In this document: piece after piece, positions 7,729 through 15,876 of the stretch
Numbering within the stretch: the first letter of the stretch is position 1
Layout of the letters: each line of letters opens with the position of its first letter
Source: Nocardia veterana NBRC 100344
GTDB lineage: Bacteria; Actinomycetota; Actinomycetes; Mycobacteriales; Mycobacteriaceae
Direction: 5' to 3'
Assembly: GCF_000308855.1 (NCBI RefSeq)
Contig: NZ_BAGM01000112.1
Coordinates: 1-48,704, forward strand
DNA: 48,704 nt
Translations under genes and position numbers: made by a program
The notes under the pieces: generated by a model
What the model was told of the DNA's origin: nothing
Database searches by the model: none
The model's input: only the letters and a program-made list of their open reading frames with translations

Positions 7729-9612
7729 ATGGCGTACTCGACGGAACCGGAGCTGATCGTCGGTGGCCGCGGCGAAATCGGTGTGGCACAGGCGGGTTCG
7801 GGATGTGCCGTGCGTTTCGGTTCGTCCTGGGCATGGTTGTGCTGGCCCGACCTCGACGCCACGATGGTCTCGCGCTTGGCGGCACCGCCGATCCGGCTCG
7901 TGTCCCGGCCCGGCTTCGGTTTCGACCTGGCCGAGTCCGAAGCGGATGACCGTGTACACGACTTGCTGATGCCCGGCTACTGGCAACGTGTTCGGGTCGA
8001 GGGCCCGGTGCGGATTTTCACCGTGCCGGCCATCGGGCCGGTGGCCGTGGCGCCGGGCCCGCTCGCGCTCGTCGTGGACGATGACGACCGGGCCGAGTCG
8101 GTGGTGGATCGGTACGTCGACGCCATCCGCGCGGGGCGAAGGCCGGTGGTCCTCGCCGTGGCGGCCGTGCGCGGCGGTGTCGACGACACCGTGGCGTTCG
8201 TGGTCGACGGTCATCACGCACTCGCCGCTTACCGGCGACTCGACCGGTGGCCACCGGTCGACTTACTGATCTGCGACGACATTCAGTGCTGGCATCCGGA
8301 ACACCGCGCGGGACAGCCGGATTGCTGTGCGGAGTCGTGGATCGAGTGTTGGCGCGGCGACCCGCTCACCTTCGGAATGGAGGATCTGACCGCCGCATTC
8401 GCGCATCACCCGCGGGCCGCGCGCGCCGCCCGACCACTCTTCGCGTCGTTCGGCGACATCAGGACCGGCAGGCCGGGGCATATCGTCGATGTCGTGGACG
8501 GGCGCGGCCTCATCAGGATCGAGGGGTCGCGGGATCGGCCGGCGGCGAGTGTGCTGTGGTTGAACGGGCGTCCGGCGCTCGCCGACGCGCTTCTCGCCGA
8601 CGGATCGCTGGCACATCTGGTCGCCCGGCTCGCGCCCGAACAACGCCCGGCCGGTCTCGACGAACTGGCCCGCTGGCTCGCCGCCCCGGTGGTCGCCCGC
8701 GACTACGCAGGTCATCCCGTCCTGTCCCGGGAATTCGTGGACAAGCTCGACCCGCTGCTGCACCTGTTCGCGCCGGGGCGCTATGCGATCTCGATCGCGA
8801 CAGCGACGTTGTCGTTATGTCCCAGCCGCTACGGGTTCCAGCCTCCGGATGCGTCCGGGTGGGCGGTGGAACAGGCCCCGGGGACATGGGTCGCCATTCC
8901 GTGCGATTACCGCGGCCACCACCTCCACGCCACGCGTGATTCGGCCGAACTGGACCCCGCTCGCATCGATTGGTACATCGAACGCATCGCCGCCGGCGCC
9001 GAGCCGGTCGCGATCGTGGTGTCAGCCGGCTCGGCGGAGCCGGGAATCGATTCGCAGCGAGCGCGTTTCCTGCTCGACGGCCATCACAAGGTGACGGCCG
9101 GCGCCTCGGTGTACCTCGAGATATCCCCGTGCGACGGAGACGGATTCGCCGATACCGTCGAATTCTCTCGGCGAGTGGATCCGTATCTGCGCGATATGCC
9201 GTACTACGGCCGCTGGTCTCGGTCCGACGGATACCGCAGCTCCCCGCCGCTGTACCGATCCTATCCGCGACTGTTGACGATGTACCCGACCTCCGAGCGC
9301 GCCGACGATCCACCGACACCGATCGAATATCTGTGTAGATACGGTGTCCGATACGGGAATCCGGCCGCACCCGACGATTACCACACCGCCACCACCCGCT
9401 TGCTGGCAGCGCTCGGCGGCCGGCTCGGGGAGCAGGCGCTGCGGCGGCTGACGGACATCGACCGCATGACTCATCCCGCACACTTCGAATCGGTGCTGCT
9501 GGAGAGCCTGGAAGGCCTATCGCTGAGCCCGGCCGAGGTGAATGACGTCGCCGATGTGGTCGCCGATCTCGACGACGAACGACTGGCTGCGCTGATCGAA
9601 CGGTCACGCTAG
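7729..9612 (+). CDS. Hypothetical protein with two DGHH (ParB/sulfiredoxin-like) modules
   Basis: The product has 627 residues and no signal peptide or membrane helix. Two regions share one pattern: a helix with a YI/YV-x(4)-AG motif, a beta strand, then FVVDGHHALAAYRRL (DGHH 160-163) and FLLDGHHKVTAGASV (DGHH 450-453). This matches the N-terminal ParB/sulfiredoxin fold, whose active-site loop reads DG(H/N)HR. In ParB that fold is a CTP-using switch, and in sulfiredoxin an ATP-using reductase. No ParB-type HTH follows. Each module also has Cys/Trp-rich inserts (QCWHPEHRAGQPDCC, 186-200). GGAGGG precedes the ATG by about 8 bases. It is divergent from the SARP-type regulator. The fold assignment is an inference from motif and spacing; the function is unknown. 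Confidence 0.6.
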   Translation: MAYSTEPELIVGGRGEIGVAQAGSGCAVRFGSSWAWLCWPDLDATMVSRLAAPPIRLVSRPGFGFDLAESEADDRVHDLLMPGYWQRVRVEGPVRIFTVPAIGPVAVAPGPLALVVDDDDRAESVVDRYVDAIRAGRRPVVLAVAAVRGGVDDTVAFVVDGHHALAAYRRLDRWPPVDLLICDDIQCWHPEHRAGQPDCCAESWIECWRGDPLTFGMEDLTAAFAHHPRAARAARPLFASFGDIRTGRPGHIVDVVDGRGLIRIEGSRDRPAASVLWLNGRPALADALLADGSLAHLVARLAPEQRPAGLDELARWLAAPVVARDYAGHPVLSREFVDKLDPLLHLFAPGRYAISIATATLSLCPSRYGFQPPDASGWAVEQAPGTWVAIPCDYRGHHLHATRDSAELDPARIDWYIERIAAGAEPVAIVVSAGSAEPGIDSQRARFLLDGHHKVTAGASVYLEISPCDGDGFADTVEFSRRVDPYLRDMPYYGRWSRSDGYRSSPPLYRSYPRLLTMYPTSERADDPPTPIEYLCRYGVRYGNPAAPDDYHTATTRLLAALGGRLGEQALRRLTDIDRMTHPAHFESVLLESLEGLSLSPAEVNDVADVVADLDDERLAALIERSR

Positions 9613-9678
9613 TCGGACCGGGCGCAGGTCGCGGACGCGGCTCGCGACAATCGATCGTGTGGGCATTCCTGCATTACT

Positions 9679-10146
9679 ATGCGGTGCGTGAGGATGCCGA
9701 AGACAGCCCGCATCGCGACCGTTGTGGCCGGAACCGTCGGAGCCGTGACCGCCATCGCGTCCGCCTCGGCCAACGCGCAAACCGTCGAATTCCCGCAAAC
9801 GCCGAGTGTGTTCTACGGCGGACTGTGCGGGGGCAACATCCGGACCTGGGTCGACACCAGCCCCGAGTGGCCGGGCCGCGCGGTGTTCAACGTGCAGTCG
9901 CTGGCCATTCAGGGCATCGGCCCCGGCATCTATCCGCTCGCACCGCTGTGCAATGTGGACACCACGGTCGCCTGGCGCAATGTGAACACCGGCGCCGCCG
10001 GCGAGTATCGCCTGAACGTGGTCTCCGGCATCTACGGCAGCATCCTGTACGCGAACTTCCAGGACACCGGCCCGGGCCATATCGAGGTGACCGTCTCCAC
10101 CAACAACCTCAACATCCCGGCGCACGGCGCGTTCGACGTCGCCTGA
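9679..10146 (+). CDS. Small secreted protein
   Basis: The 155-residue product has a basic N-terminus (MPKTARIA), a hydrophobic core (TVVAGTVGAVTAIASA) and an ASANAQT signal-peptidase site. The mature part is about 120 residues and beta-rich, with two cysteines (LCGG and PLCN) that could form a disulfide. I do not recognise a family, though similar small secreted beta proteins are common in Nocardia. Start choice is open: ATG 9679, GTG 9688 or ATG 9694, the last preceded by a close GTGAGG. The SGNH hydrolase follows 151 bases downstream on the same strand. Confidence 0.7.
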   Translation: MRCVRMPKTARIATVVAGTVGAVTAIASASANAQTVEFPQTPSVFYGGLCGGNIRTWVDTSPEWPGRAVFNVQSLAIQGIGPGIYPLAPLCNVDTTVAWRNVNTGAAGEYRLNVVSGIYGSILYANFQDTGPGHIEVTVSTNNLNIPAHGAFDVA

Positions 10147-10297
10147 TCCGGCGTCGCGCCTGGTCGGCGCGCACCGAGCGCCGCATAATCGGTGGGGCCG
10201 GACCGCGCGCCGCCCATCCGGCCCGCTCCGATTCCACACCTGAGCGGCGATGCGCCGGACGGCCGGTGGCACGGGACGCGATACGGGAGGTTGAGGC

Positions 10298-11158
10298 GTG
10301 GCTTCCAGGACATGGCGGACGGTCGCGGCGAGCGCCGCGACCGCGGTTGCGGTCGGCTCGGGAGCCGGCACCGCCGGCTGGGCGACCTACCGGCTGCTGA
10401 TGTCGCAGGCCCGGGCCGCACGTACCGTGATCGGCCGCGACACCTCCAAACCACCCGAGGCCGACGGCGTCTACACCCCCGGCTGCGCGGCACCCGAACC
10501 GTGGCGAGCGGGGGTGCCGTTCGATCTGCACCTGATGATCTTCGGTGATTCGACCGCCGCCGGTGTGGGCTGCGTCGACGCCGAGCAGGTGCCCGGCGTC
10601 CGCCTCGCCCGCGGGCTCGCCGACGCCACCGATGCTCGAATTCGATTGAGCACCAAGGCCATCTCCGGTGCTACCTCGAAAGGACTCGCCGGCCAGGTCG
10701 ACGCCATGTTCGTCGCCGGGCCGCCGCCGGACGCCGCGGTCATCCTGGTCGGCGCCAACGACGTCACCAAGAAGCATTCGATCCACCGCTCGGCGCAGCG
10801 GCTGCGGCGGGCGGTCACCCGATTGCGCGAGGCCGGTGCCGTCGTGGTGGTCGGCACCTGCCCGGATCTCGGTACGGTGGCCGCCATTCCGCAGCCGCTG
10901 AGTACCGTGGTCCATCGCTGGAGCGCGCGGCTGGCCCGGGCGCAGGCCGTTGCCGTGCGCGCGGCCGGCGGCTCGGCCGTCGCGATGGGTGATCTGCTCG
11001 GCCACGACTTCCGCAGCACGCCCGAGGTCCTGTTCTCCGCCGACGGCTTCCATCCCTCGGCGGCCGGATATGCCCTGGCGGCCGAGCATCTGCTGCCCGT
11101 GCTCGTCGATGCTCTCGACACCGCGCGACGGACATCGGCCGAAACGACGAACGCCTGA
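10298..11158 (+). CDS. SGNH/GDSL-family hydrolase (Rv1075c-like)
   Basis: This 286-residue esterase-type protein has block I FGDSTAAG (nucleophile S85), block III GAND (about 150) and the catalytic D-x-x-H in SADGFHPSAAG (about 247-255). The N-terminal 35 residues form a membrane anchor or signal sequence, so it probably acts outside the membrane on ester-linked lipids or acetyl groups. The GTG start has a GGGAGG site 9 bases upstream. The next gene is the FadA3-like thiolase on the same strand. The same pair lies next to cbs in M. tuberculosis (Rv1075c and Rv1074c), which supports orthology. Confidence 0.9.
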   Translation: MASRTWRTVAASAATAVAVGSGAGTAGWATYRLLMSQARAARTVIGRDTSKPPEADGVYTPGCAAPEPWRAGVPFDLHLMIFGDSTAAGVGCVDAEQVPGVRLARGLADATDARIRLSTKAISGATSKGLAGQVDAMFVAGPPPDAAVILVGANDVTKKHSIHRSAQRLRRAVTRLREAGAVVVVGTCPDLGTVAAIPQPLSTVVHRWSARLARAQAVAVRAAGGSAVAMGDLLGHDFRSTPEVLFSADGFHPSAAGYALAAEHLLPVLVDALDTARRTSAETTNA

Positions 11159-11304
11159 CGCCGCCGACCCGGAGTGGACGCCCATTGGTCAGTACCGGGT
11201 GTTCCGGGGCACATCGCGGCGACGTAGATTCGGGGGTGAATTGTCGTACCCGTGTACCGAAACGGTCGGCTGACCGATTCGGCGCCCCCGAATAAGGAGT
11301 CCTC

Positions 11305-12525
11305 ATGCCAGAGGCCGTCATCGTCTCGTTCGCCCGCTCTCCCATCGGCCGTGCGGGCAAGGGTTCGCTGGTGAGCATGCGTCCGGACGACCTGGCCGCG
11401 CAGATGGTCCGCGCCGCCCTGGACAAGGTTCCGGCGTTGGATCCGGCCGATATCGACGATCTGATGCTCGGTTGCGGCCAGCCCGGCGGCGAGGCCGGCT
11501 TCAACATGGCCAAGGTGGTCGCCACCCAGCTCGGCTACGACTTCCTGCCCGGCGTCACCCTGAACCGGTACTGCTCGTCCTCGCTGCAGACCACCCGGAT
11601 GGCGCTGCACGCCATCAAGGCCGGTGAGGGCGATGTGTTCATCTCCGCCGGTGTCGAGACCGTCTCGCGCTTCCCGAAGGGCACCTCCGACGGCTGGCCC
11701 GACACCCACAACGAGAAGTTCGCCGAGGCCGAGGCCCGCACCGCCAAGCGCGCCGAAGGTGGTTCGGACGGCTGGGCCGACCCGCGCGAGAACGGCGACC
11801 TGCCGGATATCTACATCGCCATGGGTCAGACCGCCGAGAACGTCGCCCAGTACACCGGAATCTCGCGCGAGGACCAGGACCACTGGGGTGTGCGGTCGCA
11901 GAACCGGGCCGAAGAGGCCATCAAGGCCGGCTTCTTCGAGCGCGAGATCACCCCGGTGACGCTGCCCGACGGCACCGTCGTCTCCACCGACGACGGCCCG
12001 CGCCCCGGCACCACCTACGAGAAGATCTCGCAGCTCAAGCCGGTCTTCCGTCCCGACGGCACCGTCACCGCCGGTAACGCGTGTCCGCTCAACGACGGCG
12101 CTGCCGCGCTGGTCATCATGAGCGACACCAAGGCCAAGGAACTGGGCCTCACCCCGCTGGCCCGCATCGTGTCCACCGGCGTTTCCGGTCTGTCCCCGGA
12201 GATCATGGGCCTGGGCCCGATCGAGGCCGTCCGGAAGGCGCTGAAGATCGCCGGCAAGACCATCGACGACATCGACCTCTACGAGATCAACGAGGCGTTC
12301 GCGGTGCAGGTGCTCGGTTCGGCGCGCGAGCTGAAGATGGACCTCGACAAGCTGAACGTCTCCGGCGGCGCCATCGCGCTGGGCCACCCGTTCGGCATGA
12401 CCGGCGCCCGCATCACCGCCACCCTGATCAACAACCTGCAGACCCACGACAAGCAGTTCGGTCTGGAGACCATGTGCGTGGGTGGCGGCCAGGGCATGGC
12501 GATGATCATCGAGCGCCTGAGCTGA
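11305..12525 (+). CDS. fadA3: Acetyl-CoA C-acyltransferase (thiolase), FadA3-like
   Basis: The 406-residue type II thiolase cleaves 3-ketoacyl-CoA in beta-oxidation or condenses acetyl-CoA. The acyl-accepting cysteine is C90 in NRYCSSSLQTT, the C-terminal acid/base cysteine is C391 in CVGGGQG, and H361 sits in GHPFGMTGAR; NEAF is also present. The sequence as a whole is very close to what I remember of mycobacterial FadA3 (MPEAVIVS, GISREDQDHWGVRSQNRAEE). AAGGAG lies 8 bases before the ATG. No matching 3-hydroxyacyl-CoA dehydrogenase gene is adjacent. Confidence 0.93.
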   Translation: MPEAVIVSFARSPIGRAGKGSLVSMRPDDLAAQMVRAALDKVPALDPADIDDLMLGCGQPGGEAGFNMAKVVATQLGYDFLPGVTLNRYCSSSLQTTRMALHAIKAGEGDVFISAGVETVSRFPKGTSDGWPDTHNEKFAEAEARTAKRAEGGSDGWADPRENGDLPDIYIAMGQTAENVAQYTGISREDQDHWGVRSQNRAEEAIKAGFFEREITPVTLPDGTVVSTDDGPRPGTTYEKISQLKPVFRPDGTVTAGNACPLNDGAAALVIMSDTKAKELGLTPLARIVSTGVSGLSPEIMGLGPIEAVRKALKIAGKTIDDIDLYEINEAFAVQVLGSARELKMDLDKLNVSGGAIALGHPFGMTGARITATLINNLQTHDKQFGLETMCVGGGQGMAMIIERLS

Positions 12526-12651
12526 GCTCCTGCGCCTCTCCGGCAATTCAGCGGACGAGTGGGTGCCGCGCGATTTGCGTTGCGGGGCGGCGGTGAGTGC
12601 TGAGGTGGCCTCTGGGCGTGCCCGATGAGTTGCCCATGTGCTCGCCAGATC

Positions 12652-12689
12652 AGTCGGCCGGTCGCACCGAAGGGTGGGACCGGCCGATT
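12652..12689 (+). terminator. Stem-loop downstream of the thiolase gene
   Basis: A 12-bp stem with one G-T pair (arms 12652-12663 and 12678-12689) closes a 14-base loop, 126 bases after the thiolase stop. It is G/C-rich with no U tract, the usual form in actinomycetes. Confidence 0.55.
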
Positions 12690-12717
12690 GGCGTTGCGGC
12701 CCGGCGGTCCGGGGCGG

Positions 12718-12736
12718 GATTACCTGACGGGTAATC
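12718..12736. promoter_or_regulatory. Inverted repeat, possible operator of the DUF1330 gene
   Basis: GATTACC and GGTAATC form perfect 7-bp arms around a 5-base spacer, 64 bases before the DUF1330 start codon. The A/T-rich arms stand out from the surroundings and fit a dimeric repressor site. The regulator is unknown. Confidence 0.4.
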
Positions 12737-12800
12737 GTTCTCCGGCCTGCGGCGCGGAAGTATCAAGGGCGTCAGCACAACTCGGTTCGAGGAGTTCGAG

Positions 12801-13136
12801 ATGCCTGCCTACGCCGTTGCTCATCTGCACGATGTGGACGTCAATGCCGAAGTCGTGGAGTATCTGCGCCGGATCGACGGCACGCTGGCGCCGTTCGGTG
12901 GGAAGTTCATCGTGCACGGTGGGCGGCAGATGGTCGCCGAAGGGCCCGCCGACGGGCGCGTGATCGTGATCGAATTCCCGGATTACGATGCGGCCCAGGC
13001 CTGGTACGCGTCGCCGGAGTACCAGCAGATCCTGCCGTTGCGGCTGAACAATGCGTCGGGCGTCGCACTGCTGGCCGATCACTGCGGCGACGATCATGTC
13101 GCCACGGATGTGCTGCCGGCCGAACTTCGCGGATGA
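12801..13136 (+). CDS. DUF1330 domain protein
   Basis: The 111-residue cytoplasmic protein fits the DUF1330 family (dimeric alpha-beta barrel). It shows the N-terminal strand MPAYAVAHLHDV, the GGKFIVHGG turn, the VIVIEFPDYDAAQAWYASPEYQ block and the closing LPLRLNNASG. The biochemical role of the family is not established. GAGGAG lies 8 bases upstream of the ATG. It converges on the MFS gene; tandem repeats and a strong hairpin fill the gap. Confidence 0.9.
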   Translation: MPAYAVAHLHDVDVNAEVVEYLRRIDGTLAPFGGKFIVHGGRQMVAEGPADGRVIVIEFPDYDAAQAWYASPEYQQILPLRLNNASGVALLADHCGDDHVATDVLPAELRG

Positions 13137-13141
13137 AATCC

Positions 13142-13200
13142 ACTGCCGCGGGCGGCAACTCGCGAAACTGCCGCGGGCGGCAACTCGCGAAACTGCCGCG
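13142..13200. repeat. 25-bp direct repeat, two full copies and a partial
   Basis: Units at 13142-13166 and 13167-13191 are identical, and a third begins at 13192 and stops after 9 bases. Each unit carries a short inverted repeat (GCCGC-GG-GCGGC). The array starts 5 bases after the DUF1330 stop codon, between convergent genes. Confidence 0.85.
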
Positions 13201-13237
13201 CACGTGCGGCCGGACAGCGCCTCCGGCGACGGCTCGT

Positions 13238-13266
13238 GGCCCCGACGGTTCGGTGCCGTCGGGGCC
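13238..13266. terminator. Bidirectional hairpin terminator
   Basis: A perfect 11-bp stem (13238-13248 with 13256-13266) has a 7-base loop. It lies between the convergent DUF1330 and MFS genes and can serve both. Confidence 0.7.
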
Positions 13267-13287
13267 GTGCCGATCGGAGCCGGGCGC

Positions 13288-14730
13288 TCAGCCGATCTCG
13301 ACCAGCCCGGGCTCCGGCGGTGCGGCCACCGGCGCGCGCCGGGCCGTCCGCAGCAGCAGCGTGATGGCCAGGCCGAGCACCATACCGACCGCGGTCAGGA
13401 CGACGACCAACCGTTCTCCGTGTGCGACAGCCGAATTCGTTGCCGCCGCGTCGTCGGTGCCGAGTTCGGCGATCACCGTGAAGATCGCGAGGCCGATCGC
13501 GTTTCCGATATTCAACGCCGTGGAGGCGATGCCGTTGGCGACACCCTGCTCCTCGCTCGGCGTTCCGGCCGCCGCGGCGATCCACATCGCCGTCCAGACG
13601 ATGCCCTGGCCGACCCCGGACACGATCAGTCCGGGCACCAGGGCGCCGTAGCCGGCCGCCGCATCGAATCCGATTGCCAGTACGAGCGTTCCGACGGCAC
13701 CGATACCGAATCCGATCAGCAGCGTGGTGCGCACGCCCAGCCGGGTGGCCGCCCGCTCACCCAACTGGGTTCCGGTGGCGATGGCAACGGACGGAACCAG
13801 GAACGCGAGTCCGGTCTGCAGGGCGGTGTAGCCGTGCACGGTCTGCATGAGGACGGTCAGGAAGTACGGCAGTACACCGAAGGTCGCCATGTAGATGAAG
13901 GTGACCGCCATGCCGATGGTGAGGCTGCGATTGCGGAACAGACGCAACGGCATCAATGGATCGGCACTGCGCGATTCGACCACCGCGAAGACCGCGAGCA
14001 GCAGCGCCGCGAGGACCAGGGCACCGACGACGAGCGCACTACCCCATCCCCATTCGGGCCCTTCGACGAGCGCGAACACCAGAATGGTCGAGCCACCGGT
14101 GACGAGCAGGGCGCCGGGAAAATCGAACGACCGCCGCTCGGCGCCCGCCCGATCGCGCGGGACGACGCGCAGCGCCGCCGACGCCACCACCGCGGTCAGC
14201 GGGACATTGACGAAAAAGACTGCGGGCCAACCGAAATTCTCGGTCAACACGCCACCGAGCAGCGCGCCGATGGTCAGTCCGCTGGCACCCGCGCCGCCCC
14301 AGACCGCCAACGCCCGGTTCCGCTTCGGCCCCTCGGGAAACAGCGTGTTGATGAGCGCGAGCGTCGACGGAAGCAACAGCGCACCGCCGATGCCTTGGAT
14401 CGCGCGCGCGACGATGATCACGACCGGACTGCCGGCGAGCCCACCGGCCAGCGATGAGACCCCGTAGAGACCGAGCGCGAGCAGGAACATCCGGCGGCGT
14501 CCCAGCAGATCGGCGGCGCGACCACCGAACAGCAGGAATCCACCGGCGAAGACGACGTAGGCGCTCACCACGAGCTGCTGGGTCTGCCCGGGGAATCCCA
14601 GGTCGGAACCGATATCGGGGAGTGCGACGAAGACGATGTTGAGATCGAGCGCGTAGATCAACTGTGCCAGCGCCAACAGCGCGAGCGTCCAGCCCAGCCG
14701 TCGGCCGGCCGGGGAGGTGGGGGTGGGCAT
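13288..14730 (-). CDS. MFS drug exporter, DHA2 (EmrB/QacA) family
   Basis: This 480-residue membrane protein has about 14 predicted helices. Motif A-type GGRAADLLGRRR follows TM2, and TM5 carries the antiporter motif GGAGASGLTIGALLGG. The proton-linked acidic residue lies in TM1 (ALDLNIVFVALPDI). Such pumps export lipophilic antibiotics or dyes in exchange for protons. The ATG is at 14730. The gene is divergent from an ArsR-type regulator, with a perfect dyad in the 145-base gap. Substrate-responsive repression by that regulator is the simplest reading. Confidence 0.93.
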   Translation of the reverse strand: MPTPTSPAGRRLGWTLALLALAQLIYALDLNIVFVALPDIGSDLGFPGQTQQLVVSAYVVFAGGFLLFGGRAADLLGRRRMFLLALGLYGVSSLAGGLAGSPVVIIVARAIQGIGGALLLPSTLALINTLFPEGPKRNRALAVWGGAGASGLTIGALLGGVLTENFGWPAVFFVNVPLTAVVASAALRVVPRDRAGAERRSFDFPGALLVTGGSTILVFALVEGPEWGWGSALVVGALVLAALLLAVFAVVESRSADPLMPLRLFRNRSLTIGMAVTFIYMATFGVLPYFLTVLMQTVHGYTALQTGLAFLVPSVAIATGTQLGERAATRLGVRTTLLIGFGIGAVGTLVLAIGFDAAAGYGALVPGLIVSGVGQGIVWTAMWIAAAAGTPSEEQGVANGIASTALNIGNAIGLAIFTVIAELGTDDAAATNSAVAHGERLVVVLTAVGMVLGLAITLLLRTARRAPVAAPPEPGLVEIG

Positions 14731-14801
14731 GGGATGCCTTTCTGCCTGCGGGTCGGAGCTGTCGAGGCGGGGCCCACGCCGTCGACCGTACGATATTTCA
14801 C

Positions 14802-14818
14802 GTACAGTCGAACTGTAC
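14802..14818. promoter_or_regulatory. Perfect palindrome, likely operator of exporter and repressor
   Basis: GTACAGT-CGA-ACTGTAC has perfect 7-bp arms around 3 bases. Related half-sites (CGTACG at 14787-14792 and 14829-14834, CCGTACGT at 14848-14855, CAGTACTATCGAACT just before the ATG at 14876) crowd the same divergent promoter. This suggests several bound dimers of the adjacent ArsR-type protein. Confidence 0.6.
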
Positions 14819-14875
14819 TAAAAACTACGTACGATCTGTCAAGGTTCCGTACGTAAGTTGCAGTACTATCGAACT

Positions 14876-15229
14876 ATGGCTCTGAACCACCCCAGCCGCG
14901 ATCGGATCCGCGTCGAACAGGTACTCGCCGCGCTCGGCCACCCGACCAGGCTCGGCGCCGTTCGAGTTCTGGACGGCGGGGGGGAATTCAATTGCACGAG
15001 CGTGCTGAACACCCTCGGCATCCAGGCCAAATCGACCATGACCCATCACTGGCGCGTACTGCGCGAAGCGGGCGTCATCCGCCAGACTCCGTCCGGCCGC
15101 GAATACCTGGTGGAACTGCGCCGCGCCGACCTCGACGCCCGCTACCCGGGCCTGCTCGACGCCGTACTCACCGGCGCTCGCACCGACGGCCCACTACCTC
15201 ACCCAGCCTCGTCGGCCACCTCCGGCTGA
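14876..15229 (+). CDS. ArsR-type winged-helix transcriptional regulator
   Basis: The 117-residue protein is a single winged helix: EQVLAALGHPTRLGAVRVL (helices 1-2), a recognition region KSTMTHHWRVLREAGVI, and the wing RQTPSGREYLVEL. No CxC metal site is visible, so it is probably not a metal sensor. I chose ATG 14876 over an in-frame TTG at 14858. It is divergent from the DHA2 exporter and very probably represses it through the dyad at 14802-14818. The toxin-immunity pair follows 59 bases downstream on the same strand but reads as a separate unit. Confidence 0.88.
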   Translation: MALNHPSRDRIRVEQVLAALGHPTRLGAVRVLDGGGEFNCTSVLNTLGIQAKSTMTHHWRVLREAGVIRQTPSGREYLVELRRADLDARYPGLLDAVLTGARTDGPLPHPASSATSG

Positions 15230-15288
15230 CAGCCTCGCCTTCCAGCCCCGCTACCGCGACCAGAACAGACCGCTCTACCATCGACCAG

Positions 15289-15876
15289 GTGAGCGGAGAT
15301 GTTGCGGCCGGATTCGCCGCAATAGCTGGTCGCTTGTCCATGTACCTCGAGCGGTACGTTCACGACGTCCGCGCCGAAGTAGGACAACTGGTCGACTCCG
15401 CACTTCGCACAGCCCCCCGGCGCTTGTCGGAGGAGGATACGACCGTCGGCAGCAAGGTTCGGGCCGCCGGCGCCGAGCCGGCCACGACCCGGGAGGGCGC
15501 CATCGCGCTGCCTGCGGAACCGGGCGCCGGACCATTCGCTCCCCGGTTGCCCGAGGGCCGGCATCCGATCTTTCCCGACCGCCGGAAGGTCGCGGGAATC
15601 GTCCACGACGCGCGTTCCCGGACCGGAAATTTCGGTATCGGCACGGCCGGCCGAGCCGAAGCGGATGCCGCCGGACTGGTCTGGACGGGCACGGATGCGC
15701 GGCGGCTGCCGTATGGGAATACCTATCGGCTCGTCAGCCGGGACGGCTTACGGCAGTACCGGCCGCCGCAACAGAAACCGTCCGGCCGCGCGGTGGAAGC
15801 CAATTTCGAACAGCGATCCGATACCGGCCGGCATTGGGAAAGCAATGCACATCTGCAGATCGAGGAGCGGCAGTGA
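15289..15876 (+). CDS. Small polymorphic-toxin protein (GNFGIG...QYRPP C-terminal domain)
   Basis: The 195-residue product from GTG 15289 has a short helical N-terminus (1-45), a linker, and a C-terminal domain (about 105-195). That domain carries SRTGNFGIGTAGRAEADAAG, a W-x-G turn, DGLRQYRPP, EANFEQRS and a closing WESNAHLQI. The same motif chain ends many large polymorphic toxins of secreted or contact-dependent systems; I believe it is the type 24 (Ntox24-like) domain, but the number is from memory. It overlaps the Imm8 gene by 4 bases (GTGA), the usual toxin-then-antidote order. There is no signal peptide, RHS, PT-HINT or clear WXG100 domain, so it is either a stand-alone toxin or a detached C-terminus. 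Confidence 0.7.
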   Translation: MSGDVAAGFAAIAGRLSMYLERYVHDVRAEVGQLVDSALRTAPRRLSEEDTTVGSKVRAAGAEPATTREGAIALPAEPGAGPFAPRLPEGRHPIFPDRRKVAGIVHDARSRTGNFGIGTAGRAEADAAGLVWTGTDARRLPYGNTYRLVSRDGLRQYRPPQQKPSGRAVEANFEQRSDTGRHWESNAHLQIEERQ

